This document shows, one piece after another, positions 22,414-34,485 of a stretch of 64,000 bases of DNA. The position numbers and the translations under genes were made by a program. The notes beneath the pieces are model-generated. The model searched no databases and was not told the DNA's origin. It was given only the letters and a program-made list of their open reading frames with translations. The number at the start of each line of letters is the position of its first letter. Position 1 is the stretch's first letter. Location of the stretch: positions 7,544,001 through 7,608,000 of the forward strand of contig NC_081811.1 of the NCBI RefSeq assembly GCF_030704535.1, read 5' to 3'. This DNA is from Vitis vinifera. Lineage: Eukaryota; Streptophyta; Magnoliopsida; Vitales; Vitaceae.

Positions 22414-25400
22414 ATGAGGAGCATGGCTATAATCCCAAGCACTTGTATTGTTGTTATTCAGTTTGTCTTCCTCATCTCCTTACTTTCTTTCAAGGTTACA
22501 TCCTCATCCAGAACAGAGGCAGAAGCTCTCATCCAGTGGAAGAACAGCTTGTCTTCTTCCCCCTCTCTCAATTCATCGTGGGCTCTCACCAACATTGAAA
22601 ACCTTTGCAGCTGGACGGGCGTTGTGTGCGGCACCACCGGAACTGTCTCCGAGATCAACCTCTCCCAGGCCAACCTCAAAGGAACGCTTGCCCAGTTTGA
22701 TTTTGGTTCGTTTACTAATCTCACCCGCTTCAATCTCAGCATCAACAACCTCAACGGGTTGATACCATCCACAGTTGCCAACCTATCCAAGCTCACTTTC
22801 TTGGATTTAAGCAACAACCTTTTTGAGGGCAACATCCCTTGGGAGATTGGACAGCTGAAGGAGCTTCAGTATCTTAGCTTTTACAACAACTGTCTCAATG
22901 GCACCATCCCCTACCAAATTACCAATCTTCAAAAGATATGGTACTTACACCTTGGATGGAACTACCTGAAGTCTCCGGACTGGTCCAAGTTTTCGACCAT
23001 GCCTCTGTTGACACACCTAGACTTCAACTTCAATGAACTTGCATCAGTTTTCCCGGAGTTCATAACTGACTGCCGGAACCTGACATACCTCGACTTGTCG
23101 TGGAATCACTTGACTGGTCCGATACCAGAGTCACTATTTCGCAATTCAGGGAAACTTGAATTCCTCAATCTTGCTAAGAATTTATTTGAAGGCAAGATTT
23201 CTTCTTCCATAGGTCAACTCAGAAACCTTCAGAAACTCGATCTCCATGGCAATGGCCTCAATTCTACAATTCCGGGGGAGCTTGGGCATTGTTCTAACAT
23301 CATCTTCTTGGCTCTAGCTGAGAACTTACTTGCTGGAGTGCTGCCTTTGTCCTTGACCAATCTTAACAAGATATCAGAGTTGGGCTTGTCTGGAAATTCA
23401 TTATCTGGTGAGATCTCCCCATATTTCTTCACCAATTGGACTGAATTGCTCTCTTTGCAACTTCAGCACAATCACTTCTTTGGAAAAATTCCATCTGAAA
23501 TTGGCCTTTTGAAAAAGCTGAATGTCCTTTTCCTTTATAATAATAAGCTCAATGGCTCAATCCCCTCGGAGACTGGGAACTTGAGAGAGTTGTCTTCCTT
23601 AGACCTTTCGGGAAACCAACTCTCAGGTCCAATTCCTCCAACAATTTGCAAGCTCACCAAGCTTAATCTCTTACAGCTTTTCTACAACAATCTTAGTGGA
23701 ACAATTCCTCCAGAGATTGGTAATATGAGCTCGCTGGTTATCCTCGATCTCAACACCAACAATTTGGAAGGAGAGCTACCAGAGACCATGTCACTCCTCA
23801 ATAATCTAGAGATACTCTCTCTATTCACCAATAATTTCTCGGGCACTGTTCCAAGGGAACTGGGGAAAAACAACCTCAACTTGAAGAATGTAAGCTTTTC
23901 TGACAACAGCTTCACAGGAGAACTGCCGCCTGGACTATGTAATAGTTTCACTCTTCAACTGTTAACAGTAAACGGCAACAGCTTTACTGGGAAATTACCA
24001 GATTGCTTGAGGAATTGCTCGAGCCTAGATCGTGTCCGTCTTGAAGGGAACCACTTCAGTGGGGACATTTCCAAGGCATTTGGAGTCCATCCAAATCTCA
24101 GTTTTATTTCTCTGAGCGGCAACCAATTTTCAGGCGAGCTGTCACCTGAGTGGGGAGAATGCCAAGGCCTCACTAAATTACAGATGGATGGAAATAAAAT
24201 CTCTGGTAAAATCCCATCTGAGCTTGGGAAGTTGTCTCAATTGCAGGTCCTAAGTCTGGATTCCAATGAATTTACTGGGGAAATTCCAATGGAACTGACG
24301 AAACTAAGCCTGTTGTTCAACCTCAGCTTGCGCAAAAACTTTTTCACAGGAAAGATCCCTCAGACTATAGGCACTTTATCTAATCTCCAGTATCTCAATT
24401 TAGCGGAAAATAAACTCAGTGGAAGCATACCAAAAGAGCTTGGGAATTGTGAGCACTTGGACAGCTTGGACTTAAGCCACAACGCTTTGTCAGGTGAAAT
24501 ACCATCAGAACTCGGAAACTTGGTCAATTTGCGGTATCTTTTGGACCTCAGCAGCAATTCACTGTCAAGAACAATCCCTTCAAACCTGGGAAAGCTTGTG
24601 AGATTGGAGAGCCTCAATCTCTCTCGAAACAATCTTATGGGGAAAATCCCATCATCATTTTCAAGCATGCTCAGTCTAAATTCCATTGATTTCTCATACA
24701 ATCAGTTGACTGGTCAGATTCCAAGTAGCAATATTTTCAAGAAGGCAGCCTATACTGGAAACTCAGGTTTGTGTGGATATGCAGAAGGATTGAATCCTTG
24801 TTATTCAACTTCCCCCAGCAGCAAGCCCTCCAAGTTGAACAAAAAGGTTCTTATTGGTGTCCTTGTTCCTACTTGTGGGCTCTTGTTTTTGGCATTCATT
24901 GTTGCTGTAATTGTAATCCTCCATCCACGATCCAAACACTCTGATGAAGAGACTGAAAGTACAGAAAAGTATGATGCTGAGGAGTGGTTAATTTGGAAAA
25001 GACGAGGAATATTCACATTTGAGGATATTGTGAAGGCCACCGAAGACTTCAGTGAGAAGAACTGCATCGGAAAGGGAGGATTCGGGAGAGTTTACAAAGC
25101 TGTGTTGCCACAGGGTCAGACAGTTGCAGTTAAAAGACTTAATATGTCAGACTCAAGCAACATTCCAACAACAAATCGGCTGAGTTTTAAGAATGAGATC
25201 GAAATCCTGACAGAAGTTAAGCACCGAAATATCATTAAGCTTTTTGGGTTCTGTTCCAGGAAGGGGTCCATGTACTTGGTTTATAAATATATAGAGAGAG
25301 GCAGTTTGGGGAAAGTGTTGTATGGGGAAGCGGGGGAGATGGAGCTAAGCTGGGCCACAAGGGTTAAGATTGTGCAAGGCGTGGCTCATGCAATTGCTTA

Positions 25401-26016
25401 CTTGCACCATGACTGCTCTCCGCCCATTGTCCACCGTGATGTAACTCTGAATAACATTTTGCTTGACTCGGAGTTTGAGCCACGGCTCTCAGACTTTGGA
25501 ACTGCAAGATTGTTGTACCCGGACTCATCCAACTGGACTGCAGCAGCTGGGTCTTTTGGCTACATGGCTCCAGGTAAACTAAAGATTTAATTTATAGATC
25601 ATCTTTTTTCTTTTCTCTTTCTTCAGGGGAAGGATTCAGAATATTTCTTTGAGAGGATAATTTTGTTTTCTCGTTGTGCAGAGCTTGCGTTTACAATGTG
25701 CATCACAGATAAATGTGATGTCTACAGCTTTGGAGTGGTGGCACTGGAAGTAATGATGGGGAGGCATCCAGAGGAGCTCCTAGTTTCACTACCATCATCA
25801 GCACTATCTGATGATCCTGGTTTACTTCTGAAGGATGTGCTAGATCAGAGACTTCCAATGCCCACAGGGCAATTAGCAGAAGAAGTAGTGTTTGTAGTCA
25901 AGGTAGCCTTAGCATGCACGCATGCGGCTCCAGAGTCACGACCCACCATGCGTTTTGTGGCAAAAGAACTATCAGCTCAACCCAGGCTCCCCCATTCAGA
26001 GCCTTTCCCCAGGTAA
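22414..26016 (+). CDS. LRR receptor-like kinase, MIK2-like (LRR-XI/XII group)
   Basis: Spliced CDS: exon 1 22414-25573, intron 25574-25681 (108 bp, GT-AG), exon 2 25682-26013, stop TAA 26014-26016; 1,164 residues. The intron splits the Glu codon of the kinase MAPE motif, as in relatives. Order: signal peptide (about 1-30), N-terminal LRR cap with CSWTGVVC, some two dozen plant LRRs (about 95-790), one transmembrane helix (about 811-834), and a Ser/Thr kinase. Kinase residues seen: GKGGFG 886-891, VAVK with Lys907, HRD 1007-1009, DFG 1027-1029. It should sit in the plasma membrane and sense an extracellular ligand. Oddity: the last dozen codons are out of frame (see finding). A TATA-like box lies at 22348 and a poly(A) signal at 26096. 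Ligand unknown. Confidence 0.93.
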
Positions 26017-26095
26017 CCCTTAAAAGATTGACAAGCCTCCAAAAGTAGATCAAAGTTGTATATGGTAAACTCGCTGTATTATGTATTGTCTGCTC

Positions 26096-26102
26096 AATAA
26101 AA
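26096..26102 (+). terminator. Poly(A) signal of the LRR receptor kinase
   Basis: aataaa about 80 bp after the stop codon, in the context tgctcaataaaaatg. Position is normal for a plant near-upstream polyadenylation element. Confidence 0.5.
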
Positions 26103-28117
26103 ATGATAGATGTTAAAACCCCACTGTTAAATTAGCTTCCAGGGTGGTCCACAGGGCTTTGGCTTTTGTATACATTGAGTAAATGTTTGCCGTGCATTGA
26201 CCTATAATCCTGGTCCTTGTGTGATTGTATGTATTTTCCTTTTAATAAGACTTCAGAGGTTTGCCTTTATGGATTGCTAGTCAAAACTTGACTCTGAATG
26301 AGTAAGTCTTTGGTTCATGGATATCCACACACCTAGCTGTGGACCATGCTATTAAGAATTTTGGGTCATGCTGTCTTGAATTAGTGAGACATGAAAGGTC
26401 ATTTGAGGTTCTGTTCAGTGATGGTCACAGAAAGTTCAGCAAAGTATAATGGGTCTGATTCGTTAAAACATTGTGTTGATATGAGTGTTAGAGATGTACA
26501 AGCTGATCAAGTTGGAAAAGTGTTCAAAAATGGCCCTTTAAAAACTGATAAGAGGACAAATTGATTGGCCCATGGAGACAATCAATTGTCACCTGGATGA
26601 ACTTGTTTGCTTTTTAAAAAGTTTAAGGGACTGATCCTATCAATTCATGGCAATATGATCTCAAACCTACATAACAATAAGCTAAGATACGTCTGTTCAG
26701 CATTCTTTTTATTTAAGATGCTTTATGTACCGGTCAAATTATGAGTTTTGTCCATGTAGAGACCTCAAATCCCAGTACTTTCTTGCTAAATTCTGAAAAT
26801 GCAAATCATGTACAAACATTTCCCTTTCTCTTTAATAGGGATGTTAAGAAGTTTCCATTCACTTTCTTAGGATTCCATTTGAATTATGGAAAGTTTGAGC
26901 CATAAGCTTTTTCTGCCATTCTTCCTATTCTCTTTCCTTTCTTTACTAATTCTGAAAGATATTTAATGCAGCGCAAGAGTGGGTTTGGGGGACATCTTTT
27001 TCTTTCTGCATTTGATAGTCTGAAGCTGACTTTGAATAAGAGGGAGTAGTTGTTGATGGAATGCCTTAGCTACTTTCCTGGTTCCTTTAACAGGGCTCAA
27101 AGTTGAGACTGACTGAAAGCCAAGGCATCAGTGGGAGTTTCCCAGGAAGGCCCCCTTCTGATTTTTGGTAGAGATTCTTTTGGTTGGTAAAATCGGGTTT
27201 TCAAAGAAATGTGATTGCACCATATCATAAGGCAAATTAGGTTGTCAAAGAAACCAATGACATTGGTTTCTTTCTATGGATTACGTAGTGATAAGATTGG
27301 CTTTAAAGAGGATAGGTGGGAGTCATAATGTCAACGTAAGGTAGGTAAGGGTTTATAGTAGGGTTTAAGCTTCTTTCACCCTCCAGACAGAAAATGAAAC
27401 CAAAGAATTCAAAAAATAAGTCGGTACTCAAGTAGGATTGTATTTGGGTAGCCTTATTCTTCATTCCTATAAATCAAGGTATATTGAAATAAGTTTCAAA
27501 TGAAATTTGTGCTTAAAACCATGACTGCAAGAAGGATGCTACACCATGTATAACAAATCATATTCATGGCCCATTTCCCTCATTTGCATATCAGGTCATA
27601 TTTGAGCATGGGGCCTTGGGTTGTATTAGAGCTTGCACCTAGTCCTAAGTTCAAGTTATAGGCAAAATCTAGTAAAAGGGCTTGATTTGATACATTCCAC
27701 TGGTCCTGAATTTTTTGGTGAACAGATCATGTTCCCAATAGCCTGAAAAGTGAGAAGCCTTCATATTGAATCACAAAATTAAGAAATTTCTTAGTCATAC
27801 ATACAGACCGATGGATTTGGATTGACAACCTTCATCATGTAGGAGGAGAAGATACATTTCTCAGGGCAATTCACAATGCACACAATGTTGTTCAGGTGGA
27901 GACTCTGATTTCAATATTTTCATTACAGTATTTGTGAAGTGTACATATGCCATGGGCTCAGAGTATGCACATTACCAACAAAATTCCTCTTAATGATTGT
28001 ATACACAAATCACTCTCTTAGAAATCTTGAAAATCATTCAAAGAAGCAACTGAAAAATGTGGTAGAATCTGAGAAAGAGAACTGTAAAAAGGGAAGCCAA
28101 GGACCTCAAATGCATGG
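26103..28117. other. Intergenic region between the RLK and CESA4
   Basis: About 2 kb with no coding frame that I can support. It should contain the 3' UTRs of the two convergent genes. No repeats or transposon ends were recognised. Confidence 0.55.
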
Positions 28118-31100
28118 CTAGCATTCGACACCACATTGTTTAAGAACTGGGCCTGTTTGTTTAGGCAGGAAAGGATCAATTCGAACCCAAACCAGTGAGA
28201 AAATCGAAGCGAGAAGGATGGACCAAAGGACTACAATGGTAGGAGTTCTGTTTTGCCTTCCCATCAAACCCTTGAGGAATGGATAGAGATGGACAATGAC
28301 CCAGAAGGCAAAAAATAGTTTCCCAAATAAAGGTCCCCATGAACCATAACCATTGTTGATGGCATCTGAAACTCCAGCTACAACTCCAACCATATTCAGG
28401 ATTATAAGAGTGGTTGGTGGGATGAGAAGGGTAGTCCATTTGAAGAGGTAGAGGTCTCCAAACTCAGCATCATCTGCTGCTTTTGATGTTACAGTGAAGT
28501 TGGTATCAACTCCAGCAAGAACCTTGAGGAGGCCCTGGAAAACGGCGAAAAGGTGAGCTGAGACACCACCAATCACCCAGAATTGTTCATTGCGCCACCA
28601 GTCCTGGATGCTAACACCACTCCATCGGAGCTCAAGCACACCTGTTACTATGATGGAGAGGAAAAGAGCCATAAACCATACGCTAGCAAAGTTTGTCAGC
28701 TGCATAAAAATAAAGTTCCTATTAGAACTCATACTTCCCTAAAGCCACCTCAGAAATGTATTCTAACATTACTTACAGTTGGGATGATGAATTTTCCTGT
28801 GAGAAGACAGACTGCAGGAATGGTACAGTAGGCAAGCAAGGGAATGGAAGTGAAGGGATAAACAATGGTGTTAATGTAAGCAAGCCTCTCCAGCCATTTC
28901 AACTTTCCTCCATAACCATACCATAGAGGACAGTGACGACTAAGGAAAATTTCAACAGATCCAAGAGCCCATCTCAAAACTTGGTGCAACCGGTCTGATA
29001 GATTTATAGGAGCAGATCCCTTGAAAGCCGCTCTCTTTGGCATACAATACACTGACTTCCACCCTCTACAATGCATCTTGAATCCTGTCAAAATGTCTTC
29101 TGTAACTGAACCATAAATCCATCCAATCTGCAAAGGAAACAAATGTCTCAAGAAGTTATCTTTCCAGGGATTGTCAAAAACCATAAGCAGCTCAGTTTAT
29201 GCTAAACTCACCTCTTTGCCCCATTCGGTTTTTTCTTCATAGCCGCAACTGATAACATGGATGGCTTCTTTGATAAGAGCTGTGCTATTAGTCCCTTCAG
29301 GAAGGCCACCATCTTCCATGAGAGTGGAAGTAATGAAAACTGGAGACTGTCCAAACCGTTTCTCAAAGTTTTTCTGTGACATAAGGGATGATTTCTCCAA
29401 CTCATCATAGCCTTCAAGGCCTTCTTCAATCTCTTCAAGATCAAAGACTGGTCCAGATCCTTTCCTGGAGTAGTTCTTCCCCATCATTTTCTTCTTCTTG
29501 CTATACACTCCTCCAAGCAAACCTCTTTCAACTTTCTTCTTCGACTTTGACTTCCTTGAACCACCACAACAGCAGCAGCACCATGAAGGCCAGCAGTCAC
29601 ATGTCATCTTGGGTCTTTTCTCGGACACTGGTGGATCATAGCCATACAATGCCTGCCGGTTGAAGACACATCCAGTACCAACATACACCGGCCCTTGAAT
29701 CCCATCTAGGCCTTTCATGTTGATCTATAATCAAAACCATATTGAAGCAAACTAAGATCAGAGATTGAAATATTGATCACAGATCAATTGTCAATCTGGG
29801 GTTGGCATATACACTGACATTTAAATAACTTTCTAAAGCTGCATATTCATCTAAATCAACTGTAAAGAATACACTATTGATCTGTAATAAAAGAAGTCAA
29901 ATGGAATTTGACCAACTTACATCAAAGAATACAACATTTCGGTTAGCATATCGATCGTGGAGATCAATACCATCGAACCTCTGTGGGAACTGGACATAAC
30001 AGAGCTTCTTCCCAAGCTGTGGATCCATCAGAAAGCACATGGCTTCTCTTGCAGCCTTGCTGTTGTTGATGTAGTGATCACAATCCAAATTCAACATAAA
30101 GGGTGCATTGGTAAGCACTGCAGAGACTCGAATCTAGGGATCAAGCATAACAATGTTAATTAATTAGTACTGCATATTTTCATTTCGTTCATCAATTCAC
30201 CTCAAGATCACTCACCAGAGCATTCATGGCACCAGCTTTCTTGTGGTGCTGATAGCCAGGTCGTTTCTCACGAGAAACATACACGAGCCGTGGCAGCTCC
30301 TTACCTTCTACATCAAGTGCACCTTCACTACCAAGGTAAACCTGTAAAGAAGTAGCGTTGGTTACATCATAGAACAGATTGGTTCTTCCAAAAGAAATTG
30401 GAATAGCCTTGTAAAACCTGAATCATCCCGGGATGATCGCGAGTGATGTTTCCAGGCCATGGGGTGCCATCCTGCATGGTCCATCCTTCTTCTGGTTTCT
30501 TTTGAGCCTTTGCTACCAATGCGTTAATCCTCACTTTGAACTCTTCATACTCTCTCTGCAATATAAACAGCCAAGAAATTTCTTAAAACCAGTTTGGCCA
30601 GAGAATTCAGGAAAATAAAATGATGGGAAACTAATGTTGCTTGCTTACTTTCATGGCTCTGCGCTCCTTCACAAAGCTGGGGTCCACTTTATCTTTCAAG
30701 TAGTCAATTTTCTGAGAGAAGTAGAACTCAGGAGCCCTGGGCTCAATGCTATGCTTCTTGCAGAATGGCACCCATCTCCTTGCAAACTCAGCAGTTTCTG
30801 CTAGAGAATCGAAAAGAAGCATGGATGCGCCATCATCCGATACATAACAACTCACCTTCTCGACCGGATAATCAAGGGACAAGATGGATAGAACTGTGTT
30901 TGCAGTTATGATTGGTGGTTCCTTAAGAGGGTCCACAGTACTTACAAAGACATCAACTGGGGAGAGACGGTTGGGCTCACCCTCACGCTCAAACCTCATT
31001 GACAGGCGTTCCAGGTAGGTTTCACGGTTGATGGGTTGCCATTTGGGGAACTGGTCAAGTATCCAAGAGAAAGCGAACCAGATCTCACAAATGACAGAGA

Positions 31101-32393
31101 TGAGCCACAAGGGAAAAGCATCATAAGCTGGGGTTAAGATGCGGAAACGGAAGAAGAAAGCAAGAATGACTAGACGGAGGACGATGACTATGCGATATGG
31201 GCTGATTTTGCTTGATGCGATTGGGACTTTTCTCCACAATGGTTGCCGGGCCTCAGCCAGACTGATGAAAAATAGTAGTTGTGTTAGTGCAAAAATTGAG
31301 TTTATAGACCCTTCCAAGACTATCTTCTTGTTTGATCGAGATTCAAAAGAAGAAGAAGAAGAACTTACAGGAAGTCATCATCATCGCCTGGATCATTTCC
31401 TCCATCTTTGCTAATTAAACCTTTCTTTTCTTGCCTGGTTTTCCATTTCTCTACCCTGTCTTTCCATTCATCATTGTTGTAAATATCTTTCTCACCTTCA
31501 AAATCCTTTCCAGCAACTAAAATTCAGAAAAAAAAAAATGAAAAATTGCAATTAAATTCACAGACTGCAACAAAAGAAAATTACGAAAAATAAAATAAAC
31601 TAAAACCCACTTACCACTCCCTGCTGCAGAGAAGGCTTGGCCATTTGCATGCCATTGCTGCGGATTATAGTCTCCATTTTCCTGCAAAATTCATCACCTT
31701 AGCTTGAAAGGGTCTCATATATATCACTTCCTGACATTGCTAAGTATAAATATTTATTTAAGAAAGAATCTAATACTAACAATTTCTTAAGATTAATCAA
31801 TTATGTGCCTCTTAATTAATTAAATTACCGAAGGAGCAAAGACATTCTGCTGATCTCGCGTGTTCTTAATCTGAAATTCATCATTGAAATCATCTCCATC
31901 CAAGCTGCCTTCATCATCTCCTGCAACTCTAGCGCAACCTGCACATGTAGACCTTATGTGGGTTGGTGACTGTCCCATTCAGATGTAAGGGGTGTTATTA
32001 CTTTAAGCTCGACATTCAGGCAAAAAAAGAACCTTTGTGACGCTTATAGCGAGTGTTACACTGGGGACAGCACTGGTTTCCTTCACTCCTTTCATACTCA
32101 TAACAAGGCTTGCAAACTGGGAACCCACACTCATGGCAGGCTACAAACAACTCACCATCCGCTTTAACTCCGATCTCATCGCCACAAACACGACATAGTT
32201 TGGGTACAGACTGGCGGGTGGGAGGCCGTTGCTGCCAAAAGAAAAATACACACTCACGTTAAAATCTCAAGAAAACCAACCCCATTATCAGAGAAAAAGA
32301 AGAGGAAGAAGAAGCTACCTCGCCATGCAAAACATGCATCTCATTTCGGGTATGGGAACCTGCAACAAGGCCTGCCATGGTGTTTGAGGCCAT
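28118..32393 (-). CDS. CESA4: Cellulose synthase A catalytic subunit, CESA4 (IRX5) type
   Basis: Twelve exons give 1,044 residues: 32393-32319, 32231-32033, 31938-31829, 31681-31615, 31516-31369, 31261-30649, 30555-30418, 30341-30216, 30133-29921, 29724-29212, 29127-28777, 28699-28118. All joins are GT-AG and keep phase. The enzyme makes beta-1,4-glucan from UDP-glucose in the plasma-membrane rosette. Seen: an eight-Cys RING-type zinc finger (C38, C41, C57, C60, C65, C68, C80, C83), two N-terminal and about six C-terminal membrane helices, DDG (about 341), DCD (D509, D511), TED (743-745), QVLRW (783-787), and a Cys/Lys-rich class-specific region in exon 10. The C-terminus [11 protein letters not shown] and the short N-terminus place it with secondary-wall CESA4/IRX5, expected to act with CESA7 and CESA8. 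All catalytic residues are intact. Confidence 0.95.
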
Positions 32394-32479
32394 GGCTAGG
32401 AAAGAATGAGAGAAGTGGGGTTGACAGGTGAGGGGAGAGAAGGGAAGGAGGGGGTTATAATGAAGGGTGAGAGGTATCC

Positions 32480-32500
32480 ATGTGTGTGTGTGTGTGTGTG
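32480..32500. repeat. (TG)n microsatellite in the CESA4 5' flank
   Basis: About ten TG/GT repeats lie 90-110 bp upstream of the CESA4 start codon (minus strand), likely in its 5' UTR or core promoter. Such dinucleotide tracts often vary in length between individuals. Confidence 0.9.
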
Positions 32501-33242
32501 AGTTTCTACCAACTGTGAGTTGAGAAGTCATAGGTTTGAGTCTAAGAGACGTTATGGGGGATAGGTGGTGGGAGAGAGAGTTTGCTTGCTATGCCAATAT
32601 GCTGCATGTAACTTGAATTCAAAGGTGTCTGAGATGTTAACCCTTCCCAAACAAACAAACAATAAACGAAAAACAGATTTACATTCTTCAAGGACCCCAC
32701 CACCATGGCCCCATGCCTCTCAAACCAAACTCTCACTCACACAGAGGAACCACCATTCTTGTTCAATAGCCCTAACCAAACTTTTCTCCATGTGGCAAAA
32801 TGTTATCATCTCTGCAGGTCGATCCGTGAGTCCTAAACATTAGTCTGTTAAAGGTGTAACAATCGGGTCTGCACGGTTTTAAAATGTATTTATACGAATA
32901 TAGAGAACTTTTTTTCATATCGGGATATGAGATATTATAATACTTATCATGTCGTGTTACTTGTTTGAAAATTACATCATGTTTTAGCTCATTTTTTAAA
33001 TTTAATTATTATTTGTACTGTGTTTGGATTGATTTAGTTAAGTACCTTAGTACTGATAGACTAGATGTTGAGTTCATTTGAAAATGCTACCTCTTTGGAT
33101 TTGGGCACTAGTGCCTTAAAATTGTGTTCACAAACAAAATCTTGGGTTAAATTTGACTTGAGCCGGAAGGATATGGGGAAAGGATTACCTTTTAATAAAT
33201 TGTTTGTATTTACATATTTTTGGAAATTTTCAAAAAACAAAA

Positions 33243-33249
<7 letters not shown>
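32501..33249. other. CESA4 promoter region
   Basis: No gene seen. On the minus strand this is the upstream region of CESA4 and should hold its vascular-expression elements. I did not identify specific sites with confidence. Confidence 0.5.

Positions 33250-33327
<78 letters not shown>
33250..33327. repeat. (AT)n microsatellite
   Basis: An A-run (33238-33250) followed by about 38 uninterrupted AT units. It makes two overlapping open frames of alternating Ile-Tyr that are not genes. Confidence 0.98.
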
Positions 33328-33328
<1 letters not shown>

Positions 33329-34485
33329 CCATAAAATGACCAGCCATGATTTAAAAATAAGAAAGGAAAAAAAAAATCAAAATCACATGAAGTTCCTTGC
33401 TTTTAGTTTCAAAAATCAAATTTTGGAAACTCGCTAGTCCATCCAATTCCAAATAGTGAGGCTGAAGTTGCTAGGGCCTTCATTGCAAAGAAGACCCATA
33501 TTTCTTCCATCTGATATGCTTAAGTTAAGGAACACCTTCACAGGTGAAGATCAAATCATGAGAGCCTGGTAGGTAGCAGCATTGGATTGATAATTGGCAG
33601 GAGGCCCATGGGGTCAAGCCCCATGATTAACAAAGTTGGGAACTGCTTTAACACCAGAAGGTAAAACCATTTGCTCCTTCCCAGTTTCTCTTTTCTCCCC
33701 AAATCCTGAAATCCTCCTCTGTTTCCTTAGCTCTCTCTGCATGTGCCTGTTGCATTTTCTTCAACCTTTTGGCCATCGAGATTGATTTCGTGTTGCATCT
33801 GCTGAAGCTGTCTCTCACCAGACAAATCTTCAGGAACTGATTGAATTGGGTATCATTGAAGAGGTGGATGCAAGAAAAGGGTAAAGCGTTACAAAGAACA
33901 TGAATACAGGTAATGGGAGAAGACAAGCCTTAGACATGATCAGAACCAATTACTGTTAGCCAATAGGATTCCGGCAGTGATAAAGTCGTAAGGGAAAATC
34001 AACTATTCAGTTGAGAATATCATCTGAAAAATGGTCTCTGCCATGTCCAAGTAAACTAGTCCTGTGAGAAATTTTCTGGTCTGTTTTTCTGCAACATTTC
34101 TGACATTTATAACAAAGCACATACACAGAACATACTCTAACCATAAGTAAAAAGATTATTGATACCTTGACAATGAGGGGCATAAAAATTCGTTACAAAT
34201 AGACACTCCTTCATGGGCATAATCAGTGGGTTTAGGACAGCATTTCTTAATGCACATTCGTCCTTGCATAACCACAACAGTACAAATGAGGAGGTCAATA
34301 ATTATAATCTCCACTTTGTTTATCCAACTAAACAGAAAGAGTAAACTAGTCATTGCCCATGAGGACTTGACCAAAAGGAAGAGATAGGACATCAAAAGTT
34401 CCAAAGATTGATATACCAGTCAGCTAAGTCTGTCCTACTTGAGAACTCGATCTGAACTAGAAGATTCACTAGTTGACAATTCCTG
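33328..34485. other. Intergenic, includes the 3' end of the PHR1-like gene
   Basis: No supported gene. The part next to 34485 should be the 3' UTR of the minus-strand PHR1-like gene. Short open frames here have no domain. Confidence 0.5.

Noticed and set aside
29388..29663. Plus-strand open frame inside the CESA4 gene
   Set aside because: Antisense shadow of CESA4 exon 10. Serine-rich content comes from the reverse of the Lys/Cys-rich class-specific region.
33065..33437. Plus-strand open frames with long Ile-Tyr runs
   Set aside because: They are translations of the (AT)n microsatellite.
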